A program made the position numbers and the translations under genes. DNA of 64,000 nucleotides, from positions 21,841-85,840 of the forward strand of contig NZ_FTNI01000029.1 in assembly GCF_900156315.1 (NCBI RefSeq), in the 5' to 3' direction. Numbering within the stretch: position 1 is the stretch's first letter; each line of letters begins with the position of its first letter. The DNA is from Microbispora rosea. Lineage in GTDB: Bacteria > Actinomycetota > Actinomycetes > Streptosporangiales > Streptosporangiaceae. This document shows positions 33,437 to 42,700 of the stretch, one piece after another. The notes under the pieces are model-generated. The model saw only the letters and a list, made by a program, of their open reading frames with translations, was not told where the DNA came from and ran no database searches.

Positions 33437-33668
33437 TTGCTCTCCCGGATCGGGGATATCGACCATGAGAAGACGATCTCTCCGGTGCGCGGGTTTACCC
33501 GTTCCGCCGCTGTGACCCCAGGAACTCCTCGAGGCGAGGTTCGTGCTCTAGGCGGATGCGAGCGGCGGAGCTGCGGTCCGTTGGCCGCCGGGTCCGGCTG
33601 GGCGAGTGTCCGGTTGGGGTTCCCCTAACGGACACAAGACGAGGTGCGGTCAGTACCCTGACGACGTG

Positions 33669-34262
33669 ACGATGGACGCCGCCATGTCGAGGGCCACTAA
33701 AGGCATGGTGGATTCGCTTCTGCTCCCCCTGCCAGATCACATCGCGGAGCTTCTGTCCGACGTGGGAAGCCCGCCGCGGCTGGCAGCCCATCTGCGGGCC
33801 GTTCACGATGTCGCGCACCAGCTGGTCACCTGGGTGGAGCAGCACCGTCCCACATTGATCTTCGACCGAGAGGCGGTGCTGTTCGGGGCTGCTACGCACG
33901 ACATTGGAAAGTCCGTTCATCTCGCTGAGCTGTCCGGTCCTGGGTCGGCGCATGAGGAAGCCGGGCAGGCTCTTCTGCTTAGCCGCGGTGTCTGCCCGGA
34001 GCACGCCCGCTTCGCCGCGACGCACGCATCATGGACGGGCCCAGATGCCGGGCTGGAAGACCTGCTCGTAAGCCTCGCCGACAAGATCTGGAAGAACAAA
34101 CGCGTCCCGGACTTGGAGGACCTCATTGTGGCCCGCCTGTCCGAGGCGACCGGCCGGGCGAAGTGGGAGGAGTTCATCGAGCTCGACGCGGTCCTGTCCC
34201 GTATCGGCGACCGGGCCGACGAACGCCTGGCGTTCCAGGCGTCCTTCCCGATCTACAGCTGA
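33669..34262 (+). CDS. HD-domain phosphohydrolase-like protein
   Basis: A 197-residue protein from ATG 33669 (GTG 33663 is possible). HD motifs are visible: AVHDVAHQLVTWV, GAATHDIGKSVH with the His-Asp pair, SAHEEAGQALLL and ATHASWTGP. Such proteins hydrolyse phosphate esters, often nucleotides. It stands alone on the plus strand; the substrate is unknown. Confidence 0.8.
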   Translation, partial: TMDAAMSRATKGMVDSLLLPLPDHIAELLSDVGSPPRLAAHLRAVHDVAHQLVTWVEQHRPTLIFDREAVLFGAATHDIGKSVHLAELSGPGSAHEEAGQALLLSRGVCPEHARFAATHASWTGPDAGLEDLLVSLADKIWKNKRVPDLEDLIVARLSEATGRAKWEEFIELDAVLSRIGDRADERLAFQASFPIYS

Positions 34263-34744
34263 AAGCCGGCGACACACGATGACGATGAGCTCCGGCGCCT
34301 CCGACCGATATCGGGCATTCCTCCGAGGCCACAGCTTCCCGATCTCGCCGCTGCCCGCATGCTCGGCCCCACGTAAACCGTGGAGGCGCGCTGGCGGCAG
34401 CTGCTGCTCGTGTGGCGCTGGCATCACGAGCGGCACGAAGCCTTGCACCCCGGCAATGCCCACCCAGGCATCGTGGTGTTGATTGAGGCTGCCCGAACGG
34501 AGCCGAAAACTCCGGCAGCTCTATCCCTTCACCAGTCATTTCAGACTGCTGTTCAGCAGCTGCACGAGCCACCCGTGGTCGGTCCAGGCGCCGTCGATCG
34601 AACCTCTGCGGGATGGCCGGTTCTGTGTCCGTCGTCCTCGAAGTCCCGAAGTCATCGGGGTCATTCACACGGCGGACGCCGCAGTGGCTCTCGTCGTCGA
34701 CAACCTCCCAGCCGGGCTCGGCCCGGCTGTCGACTCTCAAGGAG
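34263..34744. other. Region with broken coding fragments
   Basis: Plus-strand scraps occur in different frames (RYRAFLRGHSFPISPL; RWRQLLLVWRWHHERHEALH; GRFCVRRPRSPEVIGVIHTA). They do not join into one gene that I can name. Confidence 0.35.
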
Positions 34745-35295
34745 ATGGAGCTCGTGACCGGTGAGGGCGCGACGAAGCGGCGGTTTCTGATCTTGTACGA
34801 CTACGGAATGGGCGGTTCGTGGTGGTGGGTGCGCGCACGTTCGGCTCGCGAGGTGCTGGAAACGTTCGGGAGGTAATCGAGACCCCGGAAACGATCGAGC
34901 AGGCTGAGGGATGGAACCTGGAAGAAACCGATGTCGGCGCCCAGTCCATGCCGGCGGGCTTGGACGACCTGCGTGCGCAGCGGCTAGCGCACCGGCACTT
35001 GCCCGGCTTCGGGGCGCTGGCTGATCGAACCCTCGTCTACCTTCAGCGCCGCTGGGACGGAGACGACGGCGTCGAACCGGCCGACTACCTGATGGAGATC
35101 GGATCCGACGGACGCCGACTGAGGCAGGTGGAGCTGACTGACAACGGGGACGCCCTTAAGAGCGACCCAGATGACTGGCCGTTAAACCCGCCCATCGTTG
35201 ACCTCGTCGACCCGGAATTGAAGGACCTGGAGATCAGCAGAGAGGAATTCGAGGCAGCCTGGCATCGCGCCCGCAAGGACAACCGTGACCTCTGA
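34745..35295 (+). pseudogene. Frameshifted conserved hypothetical protein
   Basis: From ATG 34745 one frame reads RRFLILYDYGMGGSWWWVRA and RSAREVLETFG, then stops at 34876. The next frame resumes at once with VIETPETIEQAEGWNLEETD and ends FEAAWHRARKDNRDL. A one-base shift near 34868 joins them into a protein of about 183 residues of a conserved actinobacterial type. Its stop overlaps the start of the GyrB-like gene, so the two form an operon. Confidence 0.7.
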
Positions 35296-35929
35296 TCATC
35301 CGACCTCCCCTCCGGAAGCGCATCGGTACAGCGCGGCCGATATCACCGTGCTCGAGTTCGACGCCGCCGTCCTCAAGCAGCCGGGAATGTACTTCGGGGC
35401 GGGACTGGACGACCCAAGGCTGCCAGCCTTGTTGCTGTCAGCTGCGGCTCGGCACGCACTGCACCCGGCGATGCGAGTCGCAGAAGATCACTCGCTCATC
35501 TCAGAGATCGTCGTCTTCGGCGACTTGTGTTTCAACGTGACGATTCACCAGCAGCACACTTGGTCGGACTCCCCGCCCCTCGGTTACTTCGACTCCCTGC
35601 TCAGCCCCGAGTGGTGGCTCCTGGCAGCGATCGCGACGATTTGCTCAACGACAACCGTCGAAATGTGGAGCGACGGCCGAGGCTTCAGCCAAGAACTCGC
35701 CGGCCTTCGTCCCCTCGACACTGTGCAGAGGTTCGATCCGCAGCCGGGAAGCGGGACTCGCGTCACCTTCACCATCGACGGCCACAACCTCCCGTCCAAC
35801 GCTGCCTTTCCCGCAGACCTCGGCAGCATCGACGCCCACGGCCCGGACTGCACCGCAACGGACGGGCCAGGCTACGTAGTGATCCGCGACCACAGGAGCG
35901 ACGACCAGAGCAGCACCCGTCTGGCTTAG
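35285..35929 (+). CDS. Stand-alone GyrB-like (GHKL) ATPase domain protein
   Basis: A 214-residue protein opening YSAADITVLEFDAAVLKQPG then MYFG, clearly like the GyrB/ParE N-terminus, where the pattern is VLEGLEAVRKRPGMYIG. The ATPase fold continues with SDGRGFS and SGTRVTFTI. The transducer, TOPRIM and C-terminal parts of GyrB are absent, so it cannot be a gyrase subunit. It could bind ATP on its own or interfere with gyrase. The start is GTG, inside the previous gene's end. Confidence 0.65.
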   Translation: MTSDHPTSPPEAHRYSAADITVLEFDAAVLKQPGMYFGAGLDDPRLPALLLSAAARHALHPAMRVAEDHSLISEIVVFGDLCFNVTIHQQHTWSDSPPLGYFDSLLSPEWWLLAAIATICSTTTVEMWSDGRGFSQELAGLRPLDTVQRFDPQPGSGTRVTFTIDGHNLPSNAAFPADLGSIDAHGPDCTATDGPGYVVIRDHRSDDQSSTRLA

Positions 35930-36068
35930 GTGTCCTCTGCTCGCCCCCGTGTGGCGATCTGACTGCGCCACCGACATCGGAACGACCAGCGGCTATCCGA
36001 GTCCTCAACCCCTGAGACTCCGCCCGCGGCCCGTTTCTGCCGTATTCCGGTGGCACCCCTCGATGGCT

Positions 36069-36218
36069 CTACGGTTCTCGCTCGGGGATCTGCTCGGTTC
36101 CGTCGCCCGGCGCCTCCTGCGAGGAGCGCAGTGTTCCCTGAAACCCCCAAAACCGATGTTGGCGCTGCTCCCGCGTCATGTTCACCAGCCATTCGGCCAG
36201 AAGATCATCGGTGCTCAT
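36069..36218 (-). CDS. Possible small protein
   Basis: A 49-residue frame, MSTDDLLAEWLVNMTREQRQ then HRFWGFQGTL. The N-terminal helix looks protein-like, and a GTGTGAGG-like site precedes the ATG. No family is recognised, and it may be chance. Confidence 0.3.
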   Translation of the reverse strand: MSTDDLLAEWLVNMTREQRQHRFWGFQGTLRSSQEAPGDGTEQIPEREP

Positions 36219-36392
36219 CCTCACACCTGCCATCCTGCCCGCCGGCCATAAGAGGTCGCTACCGATCTTCACAAGGATCACTTCGCACCACAGGTCTCGA
36301 GGCCATCGCCTTCACGCGAGATACCGCCCCTCAGGTCCGTCCTTCAACGCGAGGCGGACGAGACGGTTGGAGTCGCGTCATCATGAAGCGGC

Positions 36393-37526
36393 TCACGCTG
36401 CGCCTTTCGGAGCTCGTGACAGGGCTGCGATCAAGTGTCGCCGGGCGAGGGCCGCCCCGGCCGACGCGTCCCCGCGGCATGCCCGCGCTTCCGCGAGCGC
36501 GGTCGTCCGCGCGGTCTGCTCACGGCGGATCCGTGTCCGGTACGCCACACGAACCTGCGACGGGAGCTGGCCGGCCAGCCGCACGCCTTCGCCGCCCAGC
36601 GACGAATCCGGGGTGAGCCATGCCTGGACCCGCCACCGCACCCAGCCCGGCACGAAGCGCGGCGCCGCCGCCAGCGGCCAGGCCCTGCCGCCCGGCTGGT
36701 GGTGCAGCACGTGGCGCACGTCGTCGACGGTAGCGCCGAGCCGGAACAGCACACGCAGCAACGACCGCAGATGCCGCGCGGACAGCTTCCGCAGGATCGG
36801 GTCCTCCGCTCGCAGCCGCTCGCACGCCGCCAGCATCTCCGCTTTGGTGCCAGGCGTTGCGGTGGCCGGCCAAGCAGAGACGGGCGCCGTGTGAGCGGGC
36901 GTCTCGCGCGCGCGCACGTCAGGGGAAGTCTTTTCTCCTACATCAACCACGTGAGGCTTGGGGGTCCGAGTTAGCTCCACAGGCAGTGTTTCCGCAGGCC
37001 AGGGAACGTCGCGCCAGTCGTCTCCAGCGGGGCCGGAGGCGCAGGTCCGGAGCTGCCCGCCGTCGCCCTGGTCGTCCTCGGCAAGGGACTCCGCCAGGTC
37101 GGCGGGCACCGTCAGGACGTACGTGGCGGCCTCGTTGCCGCGGCCGTCGTCGAGTGCGCCGCGCAGGGTGCCCGGGCGAAACCGCGGTGTGGTGCCGGGT
37201 GTGACGCGTACGAGCAGCCCTCGCTCCAGCAACCACGCCAGACGGTCGGCCAGCGTGGACCTCGATACGCCGGCATCTGCGGCCATGACGGCCCATGTCG
37301 CGCCCTTCTTCGGGGCGGTGACCATGTTCCGGCCGGTGCGCGTGGCGAGCTGCCATACGACGGCCATCAGGCCGCGCCGCCAGTCCGCGCGTCGCGCGGC
37401 CGTGTCGGGGTGTGACTCCACGGCACGGTGCCATGCGGCCCTAGATCGTGCGCACACCAGATGCGCGGGGATCGGCTCGGAAGGGTCAAGCCGTTCCCGG
37501 GCAACGCTCAAGAACGGGTCGGACAC
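36393..37526 (-). CDS. Plasmid-type HTH / replication-like protein
   Basis: A 377-residue protein. The N-terminal region has a winged helix (TWAVMAADAGVSRSTLADRL, then AWLLERGLLVRVTPG). A C-terminal conserved block reads LRSLLRVLFRLGATVDDVRH and VLHHQPGGRAWPLAAAPRFV. This layout is seen in actinomycete plasmid proteins often annotated as replication or HTH proteins. Its position upstream of partition-type genes fits a plasmid backbone. The exact function is inferred only. Confidence 0.6.
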   Translation of the reverse strand: MSDPFLSVARERLDPSEPIPAHLVCARSRAAWHRAVESHPDTAARRADWRRGLMAVVWQLATRTGRNMVTAPKKGATWAVMAADAGVSRSTLADRLAWLLERGLLVRVTPGTTPRFRPGTLRGALDDGRGNEAATYVLTVPADLAESLAEDDQGDGGQLRTCASGPAGDDWRDVPWPAETLPVELTRTPKPHVVDVGEKTSPDVRARETPAHTAPVSAWPATATPGTKAEMLAACERLRAEDPILRKLSARHLRSLLRVLFRLGATVDDVRHVLHHQPGGRAWPLAAAPRFVPGWVRWRVQAWLTPDSSLGGEGVRLAGQLPSQVRVAYRTRIRREQTARTTALAEARACRGDASAGAALARRHLIAALSRAPKGAA

Positions 37527-37783
37527 GCCGAAAAAGGACGTGACTGGCCGACCCGGCGACCCGTCGTCTATTCTGGGCTCCAGACGTCAGGGACACCCGG
37601 CCAGGCACGCGAAAGCCCGCCAGCCGACTCGGGCCGGGCCGGATGTCTGTTCTATGGGAGAGGGCTCCGCGCAAGGTTTCTCAGGCCAATGAGCGCGGGG
37701 CTCTCTGCTTTTGTGAGGAGTACGCCGACCTGCGGCGTTACCTGCTCTCCTTCACCGTCTCCTTCCGGGCGGCCGCCGTGGGG

Positions 37784-38287
37784 CTAGGCCGCCACTCCCG
37801 TCTTTGTTCCGGCAGCGACCAGTTCCAGGCCCGGGATCGGCGCCCGCTGCGATGCCGCGCTCGGTACCGCGACGTATGCAGGAACCTCGATGCCGTGCTT
37901 CCGGCAGAGGAAGGCGACCACGTAGGCGTCGAAGTTCTTCCAGCCTTCGGTCTTCAGCCGGCGCTTGATCTCGGCGTGCAGGGGCTCGGGAAAGCGGATC
38001 GTCTGCGCTCTGCGCTCCGTTGCGTCCAGTTGCGCCGCGACGTCGGATCTTGGTTCGGCAGCGACCAGGTCGGCGATGCCGGGGATGCCGGATGCCGTGG
38101 TCGACACGCTCGGAAGCGTCAGGTAGGACGGAACGTCAATGCCGTGCTCTCGGCAAAGGAGGGCGACGACGTAGTCCCCGAAGTCCTTCCAGCCTTCGGC
38201 CGGCATGCGGCGCTTGATCTCAGCGTCCAGGGATCCCGGGAAGCGGATCGTCTGCGGCTTCCTCTTCCCCCTGTGCGGCTGCGGCAT
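37784..38287 (-). CDS. Protein with two tandem ribbon-helix-helix-like units
   Basis: A 167-residue protein from ATG 38287 with a good AAGGAGCTGAG site. It contains an internal duplication: QTIRFPGSLDAEIKRRMPAE with GWKDFGDYVVALLCREHGID, and QTIRFPEPLHAEIKRRLKTE with GWKNFDAYVVAFLCRKHGIE. Each unit has the beta strand and two helices of CopG/Arc-type DNA-binding proteins, so one chain could act as a pseudo-dimer. Nearby plasmid genes suggest a role in partition or copy control. Confidence 0.7.
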   Translation of the reverse strand: MPQPHRGKRKPQTIRFPGSLDAEIKRRMPAEGWKDFGDYVVALLCREHGIDVPSYLTLPSVSTTASGIPGIADLVAAEPRSDVAAQLDATERRAQTIRFPEPLHAEIKRRLKTEGWKNFDAYVVAFLCRKHGIEVPAYVAVPSAASQRAPIPGLELVAAGTKTGVAA

Positions 38288-39357
38288 CTCAGCTCCTTCT
38301 CCCGCCCGTGCTACTACCACCGATGTAATTCGGATCAGTTCTACCGGAACCTGGTTCGCGAGGCGAGCAAGACGGCTGTGATTTTCCGGCGTGTCGTAGC
38401 GCGGTGACGCGGAGTGTTGTGGCGTGTCGCTGCCCGGAGTGCCCTCCGTCACCGCTGACCTGCGGCTTCTGTCCTTCCTGCGCTAGCGAGTGCCTGTGAC
38501 GGCGTGGGCGGCTGCCCGTTTTCGCTCGCGGTTCGCTTTGGCGAGGCGGCGGCCGGCTGTGCGGGCGGGGGATGGCGGGGCGGTCCGTGTGCGTGTGGTC
38601 CGGGCTTGGGTCATGGGGTTCAGGAGGCCGTGGGGGCGTTGCTCGGTCCGTGACGGCCGCTCCCCCGCTGGCGCTCTGCTCCCGGCACTGGTAGCTGGTT
38701 CTGCGTCATGCTCTGCGAGCGGTTACGGTGTCGGGCACGCTCCCCTACTCGGCCCTCCGGGCGGTTTCTTACCGCGGATCCGGGCCTGCGATCTACTTTG
38801 TAAAGCCCGGCTAGGGTAAACGGAGAAGACAACCGGCGCATCCACGCGGCACCGCACGGGGCCGGGGCTTTGGGCACCGATGGGTAATCCTGGGTTCGAG
38901 TGTCCGGTATACGGGGGGAGGGAGAGGCCCGGATAACGGGCCTCTCGTGAGGATGTTGTGCGATGGCCGCGCCTTTACAGCGTAGATTCACTTCGGGGGC
39001 GCGAGTGCCTCCCCTACCGTCAGAACCCGTGCCCCCGAGGTGAGAACTTCCGGGACACCTTCAGCTGAATTTCTCAGCGGCCGCGCCCGTCTTACCCGTC
39101 GACCGTCGGCTGACCGCACCGGCATAACCACTCGGCACCGTCGAGCTTCGGCGGCCAGAACCCGAACACCGCAACGTCCGACTGCGGTCCTTTACGGCTC
39201 TCGGGCCACTGCTCACTAGGAAACTCGTACTCCCGGTTTGGAAACAGCAAGGGCGTCGATTGCGATATGCGCGTGTTGGTTCTTTTCGTCTGCGCGGTGC
39301 TGTCGCTGTGGTTACGGCGGCTTGGGGGAACGGATTCGCGCGTTAAGGAGGGCGGGG
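38288..39357. other. Long non-coding region
   Basis: About 1.07 kb with no convincing gene on either strand. It contains a perfect hairpin at 38922-38946 (arms GAGAGGCCCG and CGGGCCTCTC, loop GATAA) and a looser one near 38994-39040 built from GGGGGC and GCCCCC. The right end holds the promoter of the Bell/NLR operon and its ribosome binding site AAGGAGG. Confidence 0.5.
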
Positions 39358-39774
39358 ATGGATCCGCTGGTGTTAGCCGCGGCAACGGCAATGGTGACCG
39401 CGATGACGACCGAAGGCTGGCAGCAGGCCCGCGAGGCGGTGGTCGCACTGTGGCAGCGGGCGCGTCCCGAGCGAGCACTGGCGATCGAAGCTGAGCTGGA
39501 GGAGACCCGCGCCGAGGTGGTGACCGCCCGCCAATCGGGCGACCGGCAGGCCGAACAGGAACTGGTCGGCGACTGGCAGCGCAAGCTGCGGCGACTGCTG
39601 GCCGCCGACCCGCAGCTGGGCGATGAGCTCCGGCGCATCCTGGACCAGGAGCTGGCCCCATTGTTGCCCGCACCCGAGCAGTCTCGCATCCGCGACATCA
39701 CCATGACGGCCACGGCCCGCGGGCACGGGCGAGTGTTCCAGGCGGGCCGCGACCAGCACATCCACGACAAGTGA
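39358..39774 (+). CDS. Bell-like effector with C-terminal amyloid-type motif
   Basis: A 138-residue protein from ATG 39358, preceded by AAGGAGG. It starts with a hydrophobic helix (MDPLVLAAATAMVTAMTTEG then WQQAREAVVALWQRA) followed by charged helices to about residue 100, the layout of Bell domains, the bacterial analogues of fungal HeLo cell-death domains. Residues 124-136 are GRVFQAGRDQHIH, matching the N-terminus of the next protein. Known biology of such pairs: the motif forms an amyloid seeded by the NLR, and the N-terminal helix attacks membranes. Assignment is by pattern. Confidence 0.75.
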   Translation: MDPLVLAAATAMVTAMTTEGWQQAREAVVALWQRARPERALAIEAELEETRAEVVTARQSGDRQAEQELVGDWQRKLRRLLAADPQLGDELRRILDQELAPLLPAPEQSRIRDITMTATARGHGRVFQAGRDQHIHDK

Positions 39775-42700
39775 GCCGCCCCTCCGAGCAACCGCCAGAC
39801 CCACAGCACGCCGGCCCCCATTTCCAGGCCGAGGCGTCCGGCGAGAGCAAGGTCTATCAGGCAGGCCGAGACCAGCACTTCTACTACCAAGACGGCGTCC
39901 GGCAGCGGCGACGCGCCCACCCAGGCCAGGCCTCGGACCGCTGCCCCTACCCCGGATTGGCCGCCTTCGGGCCCGAACAGGCCCGCTGGTTCTTCGGACG
40001 AGATCGGCTGCTGGCAGAGCTAACCGCGCGCCTGGACGAGCGCGCACGGTCCGGCGGCCCGCTAATGGTGGTGGCCCCCTCCGGCGCCGGGAAGTCCTCC
40101 TTGCTGCGCGCTGGCCTGCTGCCCGCGCTGGAAGACGGCGCCCTTTCCGGATCGCGACACTGGCCGCAGCTGCTGTTCACGCCCGGCGCCCAGCCGATGG
40201 CTGCCTTGACCAAGACCCTGGAGAGACTGCCCGGCATCGACCCGGGGCAGGTCAGTGAAGCGATCGCGGCCGAGGCCCAACAGTGCGCGTGGATGCTGCA
40301 CGAGCGGTTTACAGCCCGGGACGCCGATCCGGACGTCGTCGGGCCACGCATGATCGTGGTGGTGGATCAGTTAGAGGAATTGTTCACTCAGTGCGAGGAC
40401 GAGCCGGAGCGCCATCGCTTCATCGAGGCGCTCGCCCAGCTGGCCAGCCCGGGCTTCGGGGGAACCAGGCCGGTGGCGCTGGTCGTATGCGGTCTGCGCT
40501 CGGACTTCTACACCCACTGTGCCGACTACCCCCTGTTACGCGCGGCGTTGCAGGACGGGCAGGTGTTCGTCGGGCCGATGTCGCAGGAGGAGCTGCGCGA
40601 AGCGATCCAGTACCCGGCCCGGGACGTGGGCTTGGAAATTGAGCCAGGACTGGTCGAACTTCTGCTCCGCGACCTGGGTGCCACCACGGGTAATGGGTAT
40701 GAAACCGGGCGTCTGCCGCTGCTGGCCCACGCGCTGCGCACCACCTGGCAGCAGCGGCACGGCCACACCCTGACCGTGGAGGGCTACCGCGTCACCGGCG
40801 GCATTCAGCAAGCCGTGGCCACCACCGCGGAGCGCATCTTCACCGGTCTGAGTGACGCAGATCGGCGTATGGCCAGGGCCCTGTTCCTGCGTCTGGTCAC
40901 CATCGGCGACGACATCGACGATGCACGGCGCCGTGTACCCCGCGCCGATCTCCTCAGCCCCGATTCCGGCACCGGCTCGGCCGCCGGAGTCATGGACGCC
41001 TTCACCCAAGGCCGCCTGATCACTCAGACCCAGGACACCGTGGAGATCACCCATGAGGCCCTGCTGTCCGCCTGGCCCCGCCTGCATGAATGGATTAGAT
41101 CTGATCGCGAGTCGATCGACCGTCACCGCCGGCTCGGCGAGGCCGCCCGCCGCTGGGCGGCGAACGGGCGCCTGGTCGAGGAACTCCTAAGGGGTAGCAC
41201 CCTGCACGCCGCGCTGGCCTGGACGACGTCCACTAGCCTGACACTCAACTCCCTCGAGAAAGAGTTCCTCCAACGAAGCAGCGCCGAGTCGGTACGGCAA
41301 AGCAGGCGGCGGAAACTACTGGCGGGTACATTGGCGATTCTGCTCGTCGGCGCGCTCACCGGCGGGATGCTCGCTTGGCAGCAGGCACGCAGAAGTGAGG
41401 CGAGCAATCGCCGGCTCGCTGTCAGCGACCGGCGTCTTGCTGAGCAGAGTGCGCAGGCCACCGCTCGTCGGGTTGCCCTGCAGGCCGATGCGTTGCGCGA
41501 CAGCGACCCGGTGAAAGCGATGCTGCTGAGCGTCGCCGCCTATCGCATCGCACCGGTGCCGGAGGCGAGAGCGGCGGTGTTCAGTGCACTGGGTCAGCAG
41601 GAGTTGCGCGGCTTCAAGGACCCAGCGCTCGCCAACGAGGGGCGGGCGCTGAGCATCGACGGCCGGATCCTGGTCAGCGCGGGGGCCGACAAGGTGACCG
41701 CTTACGACGTCAGCACCGGCAAGACGATCAGGACCTTCACCGGGGTCGGGCAAGGCCCCTTCAGCGCCGCCCTTGGCCCAGATGGCGACACCCTGGCACT
41801 GGGCAGGAACGGTATCCACTTGTGGAGCCTGGGCACCGGCAAGCGGCTCGGCGGCGGGGCGGTCGTGCCGAAAAGTGAGAACTCGGGCAAGGGTGACCCT
41901 AGCGAGCTGAGCTTCAGCCCAGGCGGCGGTTACCTGTGGGCGTACCAGAACCGGGGCGGGCCGTACTACGCGCTGTGGAACGTCGCGAAACGGCGGCTGG
42001 AGATACCTCCGGAGACACTCCCGCAATCAGAAATTTTGGGAGTGAGCGCTGCGGTACTTGGCCCACACGACGACTTCGGCGCCCTCACCATCTATGCAGG
42101 CGCGAAAGAGTCAGCGGACGTGCTGCGGACATTCCCCGAGGGCGGCCCTGTCCCCGGCAAGCGGCTCCCGGAAAACCTTCCTGGACGGATCCTCGCCTTC
42201 TCCCCCGACGCCACTCTCGCCGTGATCGCGGGCCAGGAGACCGACGAGGAGAAGATCAGGCTGTGGAACATGATCAAAGGTGACTGGGGGCGAGAGTTCT
42301 ACGGCCCGAGCCAGGACGCGGTCTTCAGCGCGGACGGCACACTCCTGGTCACCTCCGGCAGTAACCAGCAAGGAACCACCGTCGCCCTGTGGCGCGTGAA
42401 AGACGGCGTCCAACTCCTCAATCTGACCATCGACGCCGCGATCGTGGGGTCCCCGAGAATCAGCCCCGACAACGGTACGCTCACCCTGCTCGACGAAACG
42501 GGACAGGTGACGGCCTACGACATCAGCCGGTACATGCGTGCGCCCGAGGTCCAGGACGCCGACGCGGAGAACAGGGAATTCAACGCCACCGGTGACGCCC
42601 TGTTCGCCCTGGCCGACGGTGTGCTGCACAGGTGGGCGCTGCCCGACCTCACACAGACAAACCTGAAGATCAAGCCGGGCACGAACGACGAGTTCGAAGA

